A DNA stretch of 64,000 nucleotides, taken from contig NC_060026.1 in NCBI RefSeq assembly GCF_021134715.1, positions 11,337,001-11,401,000 on the forward strand, in the 5' to 3' direction. The notes under the pieces are model-generated. The model saw nothing but the letters and a program-made list of their open reading frames with translations, was not told the DNA's origin and did not search any database. Position numbers and translations under genes: made by a program. Shown one piece after another: positions 21,834 through 34,455 of this stretch. How positions within the stretch are numbered: the stretch's first letter is position 1; the number at the start of each line of letters is the position of its first letter. The stretch is from Daphnia pulex. Lineage: Eukaryota > Arthropoda > Branchiopoda > Diplostraca > Daphniidae.

Positions 21834-24403
21834 TCAACCATAAGAAACAAATGCGTGATAATAAACTGGTTTTTCCAAGGGAATTGAATAAGTCTTGGAT
21901 AAAGGAGTTTGGGGCACGGTCACACTACTGGGTCGAAGATATACTGGAACAGGGGCCAAAATTGGAACCGGTGCCGGATTCTTAGTTAGCGATGGCAAAA
22001 TTTGTCTTATTTGCGGCGAAATCGAAGGACTTTGGTTTCTCGGCGGACCAAATGAGCCGGAAGATTCGCGAGTGCTGACGGGACGGACAATTGGTGTAAA
22101 TGGATTAAAGTCATTATTCCATTTCGAATAAGACCCTGGTGCTGGTTGAGGTGAGGCCTTCCCAGTCGGAGAATGTTGAGGAGGATGAACTTGCTGACTA
22201 AACTGCTGCGGAACTCGGACGGGGCGAGCCAGCGGCATTTGATTTGCCGGAATAATTGGTTTCGTGTACAGCAAAGGTGAAGCAACGAAACGGGATGGCT
22301 TAGCAGTCGACAAAGGTGTATAAGGTTTAGGGGTAGTGCCAGGAATTTTGCTGATTTCAGTATGTGGGGCAGCTGAGCTAGGCTGTTGCCGAGGTGGTGT
22401 TCTGACATTGTTGATGGGGACCGTCTGTTTCTCGTTTTTCTGCGAGACGGCTGGATTGGTTGCGGCTGAAGGGAAATTCGTTTTCGGCGGTGAAGGCCCC
22501 AGATTCACCAAATTAGAAGGCGGCGTAGTGCGAATCGTTTGAAAGTTCACTTTTGAGGCTGGCTGTTTGGCAAAATTCGTCTGCGTTTGCAAGCCGAGCT
22601 GAGCGTTCGAAAGACTTTTGAAAGGCACAAAAGATTTGGGGAAATTTCCGGGATAAAAACCGGATCCGGCATCGGCAAGAGTACTCGGCGCTTTCAAATC
22701 AACTTCGGAAACGGCTTTTGATTTAATAAAGTTGACAATGTTGCTCTGCAAATGCGACGGAGGCTCATTGGCATTCCCGCCAAAGTATATCGTTTTTGTC
22801 GACAGAGGAGGAAAAGCAGGAAAATTCGGTTTGGGAAATTGAGAGAAAGAATCGCCTGTGCCCGACAAAGGTCGCGGGAGAAATCCGGCGAACCTGTAGG
22901 GTTCGGGAAACTTGGGCTGTGAGAACGGTGCGATGCTTTCTGTGCTGGTTGGCAAAGGGGATCGGAAATTCAGTTGCCTACCAGGTGGCTTTAGCTCCGG
23001 ATATCTTGACGGAAGGAAGTCGTTTATTAATTCAATTTGCGGGGAAGGAATGAATGTAGATCGTTCAGTGGAAACCGATTGAATGAAAGGAGAAATATCT
23101 TGCGAGAACGATTCAATTTCACGAACTTTGGAAGCTTGTTTGAAAGTAATAGGGCGTTCGGCCGTGTTCTCAACCGTTGTCAGCGGAGTAGAAAAATAGC
23201 CCGCACTAAAACTGTCCAGCTGTGAGAAAGGGGAGAATTGTGTGTGTAAATTGTCGATGAAAGAAGACACACTTCCAGGTGATCCAGCTTCTTTGCCGGC
23301 CTGCTCATCAGACTCCACGAACGGACTCGGGACACCTCCGATCAGTTTTTCAGGCGTAGAGTTGGAACCGAAATCAAAATAGGAAAAGCTGGCTGGAGAG
23401 TTGGATTGCGAGATGCTAGCAGGTGGTGGAAATAAAGGAGAATTGACGCTCTTTTGTTCAACTTTAAACTCGTCATTATTGTTTCTCTGACTATTGATTA
23501 TAGACGAAATCGAGTCCTGATCCTTATTGGATTTGATGCTGTAATCTTGTTCGGAGTTAACATTCTTTGGCTGATCCTGGTACTTTACTGAAACTGTAGC
23601 TTCAGTTGTGACGGCCGTTGGATGGGTGTTAACACTGTTAACATTCCAGCGGGTTTCAATCGGGCGATAAGTTGTCGGTTTAGGTTCAGAAACCGGTGAA
23701 AAAAAATCAAAGGTTTCCTTGTTATTCAGTTCATTTCGCTTCTCTTCTCTGAGGGTTGGTGGACTGGTCACAAAAAATTGCTGCTGCTGCGGTTGGTGTG
23801 ACCTAACAGTCTTGGCCTGTTGCGACCTACCTGTTGTCGGTCTAGGAACGATTCTGTCACCAAAAGTCGACTCGCCCTGTATCGAAGACGACGCAATAAA
23901 TTCCTCGTCGTCCGAGGACCATTTCCCGGAGTTTGATGAAGCCGACCGAAATCTGTTTGGCGTGTCACGCGACCCTTTGTTATTGGCAGATTCTTTTCTG
24001 GGAGCTCTTTCACGCGTGCTGTGGATGTTGGACGGCGATCCTTCAACGGAGTAAGAAGTTTGACCGAAATTGGAGTGAAAAGGCAGCGGATTCCTGACGG
24101 CGTATGCGAATTTGTATGGATCCTTTGGAAACAATTTGAAATTCGGAAAATGAAAAGTGAATTAACACGGCTGCTGTCTAGCAGATGCAAAAGTCTTACT
24201 AGATATCCAGTGGAGCTCTGGCGAGATGTTAAACCCCTATCCGAAGACACGGTCATCCACGGAGAGTAGAGGGCGGCAAGCACCAAGAGCACGATCGACT
24301 GTGTGTTGACGAAGGAAACAAGTAATATAAAAAACCGTCGTGTTATCAATATGATTATTGAACAACTTACAGCTGTGTTGAAGACGATCATCGTCTCCTT
24401 CAT
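21834..24403 (-). CDS. Secreted Pro/Ser-rich 806-aa protein with a partial RR-like start
   Basis: Exons: 24371-24403 (11 codons), 24200-24298 (33 codons), 21834-24122 (762 codons plus stop). Introns of 72 and 77 bp are in phase 0 with GTAAG donors. The first two exons give a signal peptide: MKETMIVFNTA followed by a Leu/Val/Ala-rich segment (SIVLLVLAALYS). The mature part opens with DPYKFAYAVRNPLPF and HSNFGQTSYS, like the first third of an RR domain, but the GSY...PDGR...ADENGY core is absent. The rest is low-complexity, rich in Pro, Ser, Thr, Gln and Phe (motifs such as FSPFSQLDSF and PVPILAPVPVYL), with few Cys. The micro-exon plan and location fit a cuticle or matrix protein. I do not recognise a named family; homologues elsewhere could be tested by protein search. 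Confidence 0.78.
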
Positions 24404-27400
24404 GATGGTCGGCGACTGGTAAGAGCTTACAAGAATCACAGCAATCTTATCCCCGCTTCCTCCACACCGTTTTATTCACTTTGAATCATGAGAATCAATG
24501 GGAAAAGCGGAGAAAATGCGATGGTATATGTGATTCAGAGAAGAACGCGCGCGCTCTTTTCCTCTGTGCCATAATAATTCCCCCAAAAAACCAGCTCTGT
24601 ATAGCACCGCATATGGGGATAAGATGGCAGAAGAGCAGTGGATATACTCCCACAGCGATTTCATTAAAAGCATTGTTCCACTTGAGTTCTCTTCTTCTTC
24701 CTCTTCTATTTTTACTACAATTTTTTTCGTTTTTTTTTTTTCGTCTTCTCCCTCTTTCTGGCTTTCTAACAACAAGTCTCACTTTCGTAACGAGGATTTT
24801 TATATTTTTCCTGTTGGTGATGCCTGCTGCCTGTATATTATATGTATGCGAGATTTTCTCCGTCACACGCTTCAGAGTTCCGCTGCCGCCTGCTGCTTGT
24901 TGTTTCGTGATACATTTTCTCCGTGCGCTGCTTATTCTCAGCCGTCGCTCCCGTTCCACGCTTTCTCTTCTTCGACGTTTTTAATCGCTTGTTTCGATAT
25001 TATTAAAGACTTATGTACAGAGCTTCATCGAATCAACATTGGCTTCCATCGTCTTTGAACAGATAATAGCTATTATGGATATGATGGGGTGGTAAGACTA
25101 TGGCGATTACGGAGTTAGTTCCAAACGTTAATCCAGACGTAAGTAATGGCAGAGGAAAGTTTCCCCAAACACCGACCGCGCGCTTGATTGCCATCACGGC
25201 ATCACCCAAACAAAGTACAAAACCTGCAGCAGGCCTATACACTCGACCGCTGACCACACATTTCAATTTTTTGTTAAATTTTTAATGGGGTTTTTAATCA
25301 TACGTTTTCGAGAATGTATTCAAAGGCTTTTGAGCAGTAAAGATTTTTTTTTTTTTTTCAAGTGAATAATCTACACACCAACACTTCGCACCAGTTAGTC
25401 GGTTAGTCTCCGGCGCTAAGAATGTCGGCCTCCCATTTTGTTTGATAACGTCCGATGAGAACTGGGTTTAATTTTGCTAATAGTTATAGTACTACACTTG
25501 AGGCGTCCTTAAAAGAAAAAGGGGAAATCCACAAAAAAAGATATCCTGTAACACGAATATCGATTTCAGATCTGTCTCGCGACACAATTTGAAACCGCCG
25601 TTTAAACAATCGCATCTGCCACGATATTGCACGAGGAAAACGAAACGAGGAAACTTGTTGATTATAATCGCACTAGTTTGAATTTTTTTTTTTTTTTTTT
25701 TTTACTTTCCAGACGATGAGAATTCGGACGATTTCTTTATTCTGTAACGTTTCATTCGTTTGAAATTTGCCATTCGAAAAATTCCTTTCATAAAAGCTGC
25801 AGTGCTGTGTCTGTTGCGCGTTCTCTCCGACCTACTTGTTCTCGGCTAGATGGAACGGATGGAAACAATGCGCTCAAAATCATACTAGCATTGTATTTAA
25901 TATATAAAAGGTTCAACGCGGAACCCTGTAAATACATAAACAAAGTACTCTACCGGGAAACTTTTTTTTCCTTTTTAATTCGTCGCCGACACATTTCCGC
26001 AAAAATGACTGGTGTATCATTGCCGAAGTAGGGCACACTATGTCGCACTATGTGTAATGTACACATTCCGTGAATGTATTTGGTGCTGTGCTATGATGAA
26101 CGCTGAAAAAATTGATATGCATAAGCTCGCCTTATTAGGAGAAAGTGAGCAATTTCAAGAGAGCGGTGAATCGATGTTTGATTCCATCAAGCAGCAAACG
26201 ATTGCCATCCAGCGATTGCGTGTTGCGGTGGTGGTTATACCCAGGTTCCCATCATTCACCTTTTCTTGGCTTTGCCAGCAAAAAAATGGCACAAATCAGA
26301 AGACTCTCGTTTGCATATTTGTACGTCATACATCAGCGCAATGAATTACAACATGACATATCAAACCACCGACATCCGAGCTGATAAATCGCGAAACATT
26401 TTCAGGGGAACAACACAAAAAACTTTCATCTCATGTCACACTGTGTGTATACACACACACACACTCTTACTGGAGAGGATTTGAGTGAACGCTGTTTAGG
26501 TTGGTAATCTATTAAAACGCAAAAAGGACGGATATTTTAATTGATATGAAGGACTTGATGGATTTCCAAACCGGTTCTTTTTTTAATAACAGCATTTAGA
26601 GTTGAAGGTTTTTCACAATGGCGGGAGCGTGTCAGTAGGTATGAAAATGCCCCTAGGCTTTCCGGTCGGTCGAGCTTTCCCCCCAGCTGTTTAATAACCG
26701 ATGCGTGAGAGAAGCTGTTTTAAAGGTGATTTTTAAAAATAAATATACGACCTACGGTACCTTCTATTAATTTTTTTGTTTTGTTTTGTTTTGTTTTTTT
26801 TGTCTTTTTTTTTTTCTTTCGCGAAATTGTTAACGATTGCCGACCGGGAAAGATATAACGGCTGCTGGGTTGTTTCCAAACATCTGAGGATACTCATTTC
26901 TCAAGTAATAATGATGCATAATTCGCAGCGCATATAGAAACGCATTTTTTACACTCTCTAACTTTTCCCCCGTTAATTTACCTGACGTCGGGCTTTTAAC
27001 AGATAATAACCAAAATGTTACGTGCCCCATTATGTTCATTATACCGGGTTTTTATTATTGTGTGACCTCGCAACACATAGCAATATAATATCTGATTGAA
27101 ATTCATTTTCCAATCCTTTCTTTTATTACATCTTATTTCAACTAATAAAAAAGAAAAAGGACGAAATGATTTGTTGACTGATATACAGTAAACCATTCAC
27201 GCAACGGCGCAACTAATACGAGTATTATACGGGATGAGTCCTTTATATACATATAGCATCACGCCGGAGGAAAAAAAATGTGTGCAGTGATTTTTAAAAT
27301 CTGAAACGTGCGGTGATGGATTACCCGTGGCGTACGTCCTCCAACTAGCGCGCAACACAACCGAAAACGAATCTGAAAAATCTCGTTCAGCTTTCGAATA

Positions 27401-28010
27401 TCAAAAAGGATTTCATGGCGCCGTTCTTAATCGGCTGGCCTTTAACACGATACGCTTCATAACAAACGGCCGAGGAGAGATTTCATACGGCGTATCAAAA
27501 GTATGGTGGCTCAGTTAAGCAAAGTCTGCGGTTTGCCGCACACATTTTCCATGAATTTTTTTTCCACCCCTTTTCGATGACAGATGACAGTTTGATCTGT
27601 TGCTAAGATTAAAGCTGTTGCTAAGTTAATAGTGCAGTATTTTATATTAGGGCGTTTTTCAATAAGAAAAACTCTTCGTGTCATGCTGCTATTAATTATA
27701 TAAGTAATTGAGCACGACTAAAAAGTGTTCACGACGCCAGTCAAAGCGGATGACGGATGCCAACCTAATTATTTGTCATTAGTTTCACAATTATATCAGC
27801 GCGCGCGCTCTCTTTTTTCTTTCAAACCAATCGCTGAAATATCACGCGCAGAAATGAAAGGCGAGCGAGAATTTGTGTTTGGGTTGTAGGTAAATTAGCT
27901 AAATGTATTTCAATTTCATCGTGATTTATATAGTTTCATACAAAAATAATTAGAGCTGTGACAGCGATATTTTTACAATACAGAAGTCACGACAATTATA
28001 AGCTTTTATT
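24404..28010. other. 3.6-kb intergenic region with no recognised gene
   Basis: Low-complexity DNA: pyrimidine-rich runs (24680-24780), poly-T of about 20 at 25685-25704, a CA run near 26450 and T-rich runs with TTTTG repeats near 26770-26815. The end nearest 28010 is the 3' flank of the next cuticle gene. Open frames here overlap on both strands, lack homologous motifs and end at random. A 5' UTR or regulatory elements of the 806-aa gene are expected just above 24403. Confidence 0.45.
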
Positions 28011-29133
28011 TTAATAGGAAGAGCTGGGCTTGTTGCCATTGCCGTTGCCGTAGCTGTTGCCGCCGATGGCACCGCTGGGCCTGGCGCCACCGTTTCCAGC
28101 ACTGCTGCCATATCCGCTGCTGCCATTTCCATTTCCACTGCTGCCGTAGCTGTTTCCACCGTTTCCAGCTCCAGCTGACGCTCCGGCTCCGTAGTTGCCG
28201 TTGCCACCATTTCCAGCTGATGCTCCAGCTCCGTAGCTGTTACCGCCATTTCCAGCTGATGCTCCAGCTCCGTAGCTGTTACCGCCATTTCCAGCTCCAG
28301 CTCCGGCTCCGTAGTTGCCGTTGCCTCCGGATGGTGCGGGGAACTGAGCTTCGCCTTCGTATTTCACGTCAGCGACGTAACCATTTTCGTCGGCGCGGTA
28401 GGAAACGATCTGAGTGCGGCCATCGGGGAGAAGAACGCGGTAAGATCCGATCACAACTTTGCCGTCGCTCTTGGCTTCATGGGCGTAGTCGTTCTTGGTT
28501 GGCTCATCCTTGACGGCCCAGGCGAATTCGTAGGGCATCGGGGGTTGCTATTTTTCAGATAAAATCAAACATGAAATGAAAAAGTTAAACATGAAAGAAA
28601 ATGAAGGAGCTTTTCAACCTCCTGTTCGTAGGATGAAGCGGATGCAGAAGGCTTAGAGTTGCCGTTGCCGTTTCCGTTGTAGGTGTTGGTTGGTTTCTGG
28701 CCGCTGGATGCACCGCCATATGATGCGGCTCCGCCAGCACCTCCAGCCTGAGCGCCACCATAACCTTGTTGTTGCTGGGCAGCGCCTCCTTGAGCGCCGT
28801 AACCCTGTCCAGCTCCTGCGCTAGCTGAGGCCTGAGCACCACCATAACCCTGTTGAGAGGCACCGGACTGAGCTCCGTAACCCTGTTGCTGCTGCTGCTG
28901 CTGGCCAGCTTGGCCACCATAACCCTGCTGTTGTTGTCCGGCTGCTGAGCCATAGCCTTGCGGCTTGGCGACAGCCAATGCGATCAAAGCAGCTAAAACG
29001 ATGAACTATTGCAATCCAGACGGAATAAGATTCAAATTAGTTATAGAAAAACCAAATTTTCAAATATTAGTACTGCTGATTCAAAACTAGCTACTAAATA
29101 GCTAGCCGAAATAAGTTAACTTACTTTGTTCAT
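28011..29133 (-). CDS. Resilin-like RR cuticle protein, 310 aa, outside the array
   Basis: Exons: 29125-29133 (Met-Asn-Lys), 28619-29005, 28011-28547; introns of 119 and 71 bp, phase 0. Signal peptide at residues 1-16 (MNKFIVLAALIALAVA). The Gln/Gly/Tyr linker (17-132) has the same length as type B and the B-specific GGAGGAASYGGASSG. The RR domain is at 133-202. The tail (203-310) has GNGGNSYGAGASAG repeats like type A, then a private segment (GGARPSGAIGGNSYG). Synonymous and replacement differences from array genes are many, so it is an older paralogue. It is a candidate source for, or outgroup to, both array types, or an old exon-swapped hybrid. Its sequence is GC-richer than the array copies. 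Confidence 0.9.
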
Positions 29134-29172
29134 TGTGTTGGGAGAAGATGAGTCGAACGCTTCAGAGAAGGA

Positions 29173-29210
29173 ACTGATGGTTGATGTGGAGCTGAGCCGT
29201 CCTTTATATA
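29173..29210 (-). promoter_or_regulatory. Core promoter of the 310-aa cuticle gene
   Basis: TATATAAA (29203-29210) and TCAGT (29173-29177) on the minus strand, about 35 nt apart. The downstream 5' UTR resembles that of the array genes. Confidence 0.7.
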
Positions 29211-31277
29211 CGGATTCTCACCAGCCGCCTACACTCAATCAAGGTTGCAACTGGCGACGGTTTCATCTGCGAAAGAAGCGCGTGCTCACGCATGAAAGGA
29301 GTCGATTTTTACTTTTCCCCCCGCCGTCTCGTATCGTCTTTCCCTTCCATCGTAGATGGGCGGCTTTTCCTTCGGTCGAGCCACCGCGTATAGGAGAGCG
29401 CGGATAGCTGGGCCGGCTACCTGCCGGGAAGATGCTCCGATGCGCTCGTCGCTCATCCTTCCACCACCCCAACTCCTCCTTTCACTTTCGCTCGAGCAGT
29501 TGCCATTGGAGCAACGATAGGCAGCACGAATCTGGTTCACGTTGCATGCGCAATTTTCATAGCGACGTATAACAAGATGAAAAGCTTTCACGTTGAACGC
29601 ACGACGCACGCCGAGCGCGTTCTTCTTCTTCCCCCCTTTTCCATGCTGCGACCGCGCCGCTGCTGTGCGGGTGCTGGGAGCCAAAGTCTATCGGCGATAA
29701 GATTTTCGGCATTTCCAGAAAAAAAAAACAAATCTTGCACGCTGGGAGTATTGCAGCACAGAGGAGCGTCGCATCAGCCGTCTGCCGGGAGACGCTGTAC
29801 ACGCCTGTGTGGGTTATTTGTCGCAAACCACGTCACCGCATCCAATTGGCGGTTTTTTAATTAAGAAAACAATTTGAAAAAAGAAAGAGAGAGTAATATT
29901 GTCACTTTTTTTTTTCTTTATTATGTATAGACAATAGACATACGAGCAACTCTCCCATGCGATCTGTTCGGCGTTGCTTTCGCGCTTCAATTCACTCTCT
30001 CTCGTCGGGCCGCGATTGAATCATCAAGCGTGTAGGCCATACGTGACATGTTCAATACTGATGTCGAGTTGGACTGTATATACGTACCGGACGAGTTAAC
30101 ATTTAGGTTATCGGAAAGCCCAGAAGGAAACGGCCGTCAACGAAGTTATTTGGCATATTTAGGGAACCAATATAGACTCGACTTTGACGATTGATGGTTA
30201 TTTTATGGACGGTGAATCTCATCTCGAGTTGAGTTTTCAAGTCTTTTGCCTATAAAAGCTGATGGCTGGTATTATGGTGCAATGGCCAATGGGTATCTTA
30301 ACGATAAGTTGATTGATCTATTCTTGGTCGGAATGCGTGCGACGCGAAAGAGCCAGATTTTATAATCATGCGAAATAATACACTGCTCAACTTGACTCCA
30401 ATCGGCGCCAACCGTAACGGCTTGAATAATACTATAACATGTGGGGTCTTATCAAAGTCTTTTGAATCGAACGAGACACCGGAACTTTATGCTATCGCAT
30501 CGCGTACATGTAGCGTTCACGAATTTTCCCGAGGTTCGTTCCCAATCATCCGAAAGCAAATGTGAATAGGCTGGGCTTAGACGTAAAAGTTGCGACATGA
30601 CATACCTAATTTCAGGTTTTCTTTTTCTTGTATAATTTCATTTTCCCTTTCGTTCATTTCTTTCCGTGATTTTTTGTTGTTGTTGTTGTTGTTGTTTGTC
30701 ATCATTCGTCCATTCTTTTCTTTGTCTTTTTTGTCTTTCGACGACATAAACCAAGTGAGACTCAACGCAAGCAATTAAATATCGGTTTCACTCTCGAGAG
30801 AGCTCGGAGACAAACGGAGACGACAACGAGCATACCTGGATGGCGAAAAAAAAAATCTCTAATTTGGCTTTAATGTGTCTCTAATAACTGCAGCCTTTAT
30901 TGCCCAAGCGCGTCGCAACAGCTCGTCTATAGCTGCCTGCTTACACTTGAATACAGAAATTACAAACCACCGGCGCGATGGTTCATCAAAGAAAAAATTT
31001 TTAAATTGTCGCTAATATCACCGCGCTGCTGCTGCTGGCAACTGCCATGAGAATGTATATACAGTCTATGATTGGAGAAGAAAGCGCGCTAACCGCGATT
31101 AAATGCGCAGAGAAAGAAAGTCAGCACAGCACTCTGTTAAGTATAGCCGCGCTACTAGTGATTATATAAGTTTTGAAATCGAATCTTTTAAAAAAAAAGA
31201 TTCGCGAATGTATTGAATATATTACAACAATTTTGTTTAGCTTTCATCGGAGACTCGAAAAACATTTTTCTGATTTT
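29211..31277. other. 2-kb intergenic region
   Basis: The first 400 bp, upstream of the 310-aa gene, are GC-rich and include a CTCCTTTCACTTTCGC block near 29472. A (TTG)n run lies near 30676-30698 and a CTG-rich patch near 31025. No gene seen. Confidence 0.45.
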
Positions 31278-31824
31278 TTAATAAGATGGTTTGCCGGCCG
31301 GCTTGTTGTATGATTCGGGTGCGGGGTATTTGGCTTCTCCCTCGTACTTGACGTCGGCGACGTATCCGTTCTCGTCGGCTTTGTAGGTGACGATCTGGGT
31401 GCGGCCATCGGGAAGAGCGACGCGGTATGATCCGGTGACGACTTTGCCGTCGCTGGCCTCCTGGTGTCCGTAGTCGTTCTTGCTCTCGTCATCCTTCACC
31501 GACCAGTCGAAGCTGTACGGCATCGGGGGCTATAAATACACAGAAATAATTGAATTCATTAAAAATGTGTTGATGCTGCGGTTATCAGTATGATGCAACT
31601 TACGTATTCCTCGGCGGGTTTGGCGTAACCAGCAGCAGCCGGGGCTGGGTAGGAAGGTTTGGGGTAAACCTCAGCAGCAGCAGCTGCGGCGATCAAAGTG
31701 GCCAAAACGATGAACTGTTATTGGTTGAAGAAAAAAAAAAGGGGAAAAGTGTTAATGTGATTTAACTTTAAATTGTATGAAATAATTTTTTTTAGATGAC
31801 TGAATTGTATTATTTTACCTTCAT
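31278..31824 (-). CDS. Small RR cuticle protein, 122 aa
   Basis: Exons: 31819-31824 (only Met-Lys), 31604-31714, 31278-31529; introns of 104 and 74 bp, phase 0. Signal peptide MKFIVLATLIAAAAAA, then a short Pro/Tyr/Ala linker (EVYPKPSYPAPAAAGYA). The RR domain covers about residues 40-108, with PYSFDWSVKD, GSYRVALPDGRTQ and YKADENGYVADVKYEGEA. The tail is only about 14 residues and ends PSY. It lacks the Gly-rich arms of the resilin-like genes and is a close paralogue of the gene at 41622-42144, which shares long identical stretches of exon 3. It should be an extracellular chitin-binding structural protein. Confidence 0.9.
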
Positions 31825-31870
31825 GTTTGCTGATGGGAGTGAAGTGGACTGGACTGTTCGACGGTGGTGA

Positions 31871-31908
31871 ACTGATGATTGGAAATGGTTCACCAGGCCC
31901 TTTATATA
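31871..31908 (-). promoter_or_regulatory. Core promoter of the 122-aa RR gene
   Basis: TATATAAA (31901-31908) and TCAGT (31871-31875) on the minus strand, about 35 nt apart. Confidence 0.7.
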
Positions 31909-34455
31909 CTCGAATTGGTTTACAACTTTGGGCGCGGAAAAGCTGGGCGAGACGCGGGCAGTTCGACCTTCTAGAAAGGATGAAAACGGCCCTAACCCCG
32001 TCGGCTAGATCCATTTCCCACCCGATTTGGGCTTGGGCCTTTCCTGTTGCACGGCAAACTCTCTCATCGAAAATATATGTAACAACTCTCTCGGCCGCTT
32101 CCTTTCACTTTCTTTTCACTAATTATCCGCCGTAGATTTGCTGGTGCACCGGCCATCGTATAATTCCGCGTAAGTGCTCGACAGAACCGGGCAGCACACA
32201 CATTACAACCATCATTCGTGTAATTGTACCATATACTCCGCCCGCTCCGCATACCGCGTCATGCGTGCGACACAAACTGGCACATCACACGCCAGTCATG
32301 GAATGATGTTTCTGCACGAAAGATGCTGACAGCTGATACGCGAAATTATTTCGAATTTTCTCATTTTCTTAAAAATTGGGGCTTATTTTGTAACCACTGA
32401 TTTAAATTTTTTTTTCTTTTTACTGTTATTTTCGCCATAAACATTTCCATTTGCCATTGAAGACCCAATAAATTTAGTATACTGGTCTTCCGCCCTGTGG
32501 CCGTTTATTGGCGCGGCTTTCGATTTCACCGAATGGATTTACGACCACAAGTGTGCATAATTTTTCTTCATTAAGATGTTGATTTTTAAAAGATAACTGG
32601 GATTGGGAAATATACTTTAAAACAAATGCCGACACATCTGGGATGATGACGTCGCTATATAGTACTTTCCGTTCCAGCAGAAATCCAATCAAATTTCTCC
32701 ATTTTCTCCAACTGTTTATAATCCAGTTTGGAATCTGCGATTCATCTGTGCATTCGATCCATCCGCAATGCGCCCAAAAAAAATAAAATAAAAATAAATC
32801 TGCTGATCTAAAACGCGGAACAAGGTGAAGTCATTGACAAGAAAAGTACCGCAGGAATTCGAAATGGGAGTCACGGGGGGAGACTGCTGGCATATCTGCG
32901 TGTGTTGAGCGCAACAGGTTGTGTAATCATAGCTTTCCAACCGGCAGCACTACATTCCAGAAACTATACTATTTCATTTAATAAATACACGATTTCAACG
33001 AGTCTCCCGTCCAAATAAAAAAAAAAGGCGGATGGTTCGAACGCCCCCCAAAGCACATAAGGGCCCTTAGGTGGACCTAACAGGAGGAAATATCTTTAGG
33101 TCTTTTATTTATTTTCCCCCAATAATGACTTAACTTGTCTGTGTACAATGCAATAACCGTTTCTTTTCTCGATGCTTTCTTCCAGAAAAAGAACATCAAA
33201 CTCAGCCGGAGCTCTTGTGCTGCGCTGGAAAAAACACAATTTCTAACAGTCTTTCACTTCTCCCATATTTTGTTATACAGCGCGGATAGAGAATGTGCCT
33301 GCCAGAAAAGGAAAAAACTAAAAGTAGATTCGCTTTCACCGGATCGTGATTGCCGCACCTGCACTGAAACAGAGTATATAGCTAGTAGTATATGTAGATG
33401 TAGAGCAAATCGGGAATTGTTTGTTTTCATAGCGATGCGCCTTTCGGGGGACTCTATGCGATGCACGAAGTTCACGCGCATTTTCGCCTTGGCTATGTAT
33501 ACATATGAGGGTATATGACTATATATGTGTGTGTAGATATAACGACTGTGGTGGGATGATGGTGAATAAGCCAAGGAGAATATTCCGCCGAGATATACAA
33601 AAAACAAAAGTAGGGCAACGAGTCTGAGAAGAAGAAGAAGAAAAGAAAATTAATAAAAGCGCAATGATTGCTGCAACAGGTTGGATATGATTTTTCTCTG
33701 CTGCGCGTGGGAATGCTCATGATGACGCTCGACATCTACACAGCAGATTGGGTTAATAGAATTCTTCCCCCCCCCCCTTTCTAGTTTATTTGATTGCATT
33801 TGTAGCGGCGAATGAAGTACGAGATACGGATGAACTTTATCCCCGGGCGAAATCGTAAAATAAAATAAACGGAGGGACTAATACGGTGCGGAATAATAAT
33901 TTCGATATGTCCTTCGACATACTCTAGACGAAAGAAAGGAAATCAAAGAGAATCTCTCTCTTTTTCTCACTCTAAAGAATATACCCTTGTTTAATCAGCG
34001 CGCTTTGAAAAAAATAAAAGTATAGCGACATCGTCTTTGACCCAGTTCGTTTACTCGCCCAGAATCTTCACTTTTTCCTTAAATATTTTCAGCCAAGGTA
34101 GATATAAGCGCAAACAGCTGATGCACGCGCGCTAATTCGATCCACTGTACACACAGAGCATTTTTCTGTTGTGTATGTACAGCAGGAGACCGCGAATCTT
34201 CTCATCACGCCGCTATATAGAGCTAGGCATTTATTGGGCTTTATTATATGCACCTAAAGCACGGCATAATAATCTCTTTGTTGCTGTGTCTGTACACGAC
34301 ACCATCAAGGAAAGGTGGGGGGAAAAAAAAGAACGCGCGTTTTGTTACATTCAAAATTCTGGCTAAAGATTTTGTATTATATTTCGTTATAAATAGAACA
34401 TTGCACAAGAGAAATTTCCCGCAATTCGGCTTTTGTTGTATGTAGTATACAGTTC
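31909..34455. other. 2.5-kb intergenic region
   Basis: Upstream DNA of the 122-aa gene (with a TTTCACTTTC block near 32102), then low-complexity DNA including a run of about 11 C at 33767-33777 and AG-rich runs near 33625. The stretch near 33035 with GGTTCGAAC resembles a tRNA T-loop but has no matching arms. No gene seen. Confidence 0.45.

Noticed and set aside
24495-24984. Long overlapping open frames on both strands near 24.5-25.0 kb
   Set aside because: Low-complexity pyrimidine-rich DNA with Lys/Arg/Glu-rich or Phe/Ser-rich translations, no domain and no supporting signals.
26093-26344. Plus-strand frame starting MMNAEKIDMHKLALLGESEQ
   Set aside because: The start looks protein-like, but the frame degrades within about 50 residues and no promoter, splice pattern or homology could be seen.
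33030-33065. tRNA-like GGTTCGAAC motif
   Set aside because: No acceptor, D or anticodon arms could be paired around it.
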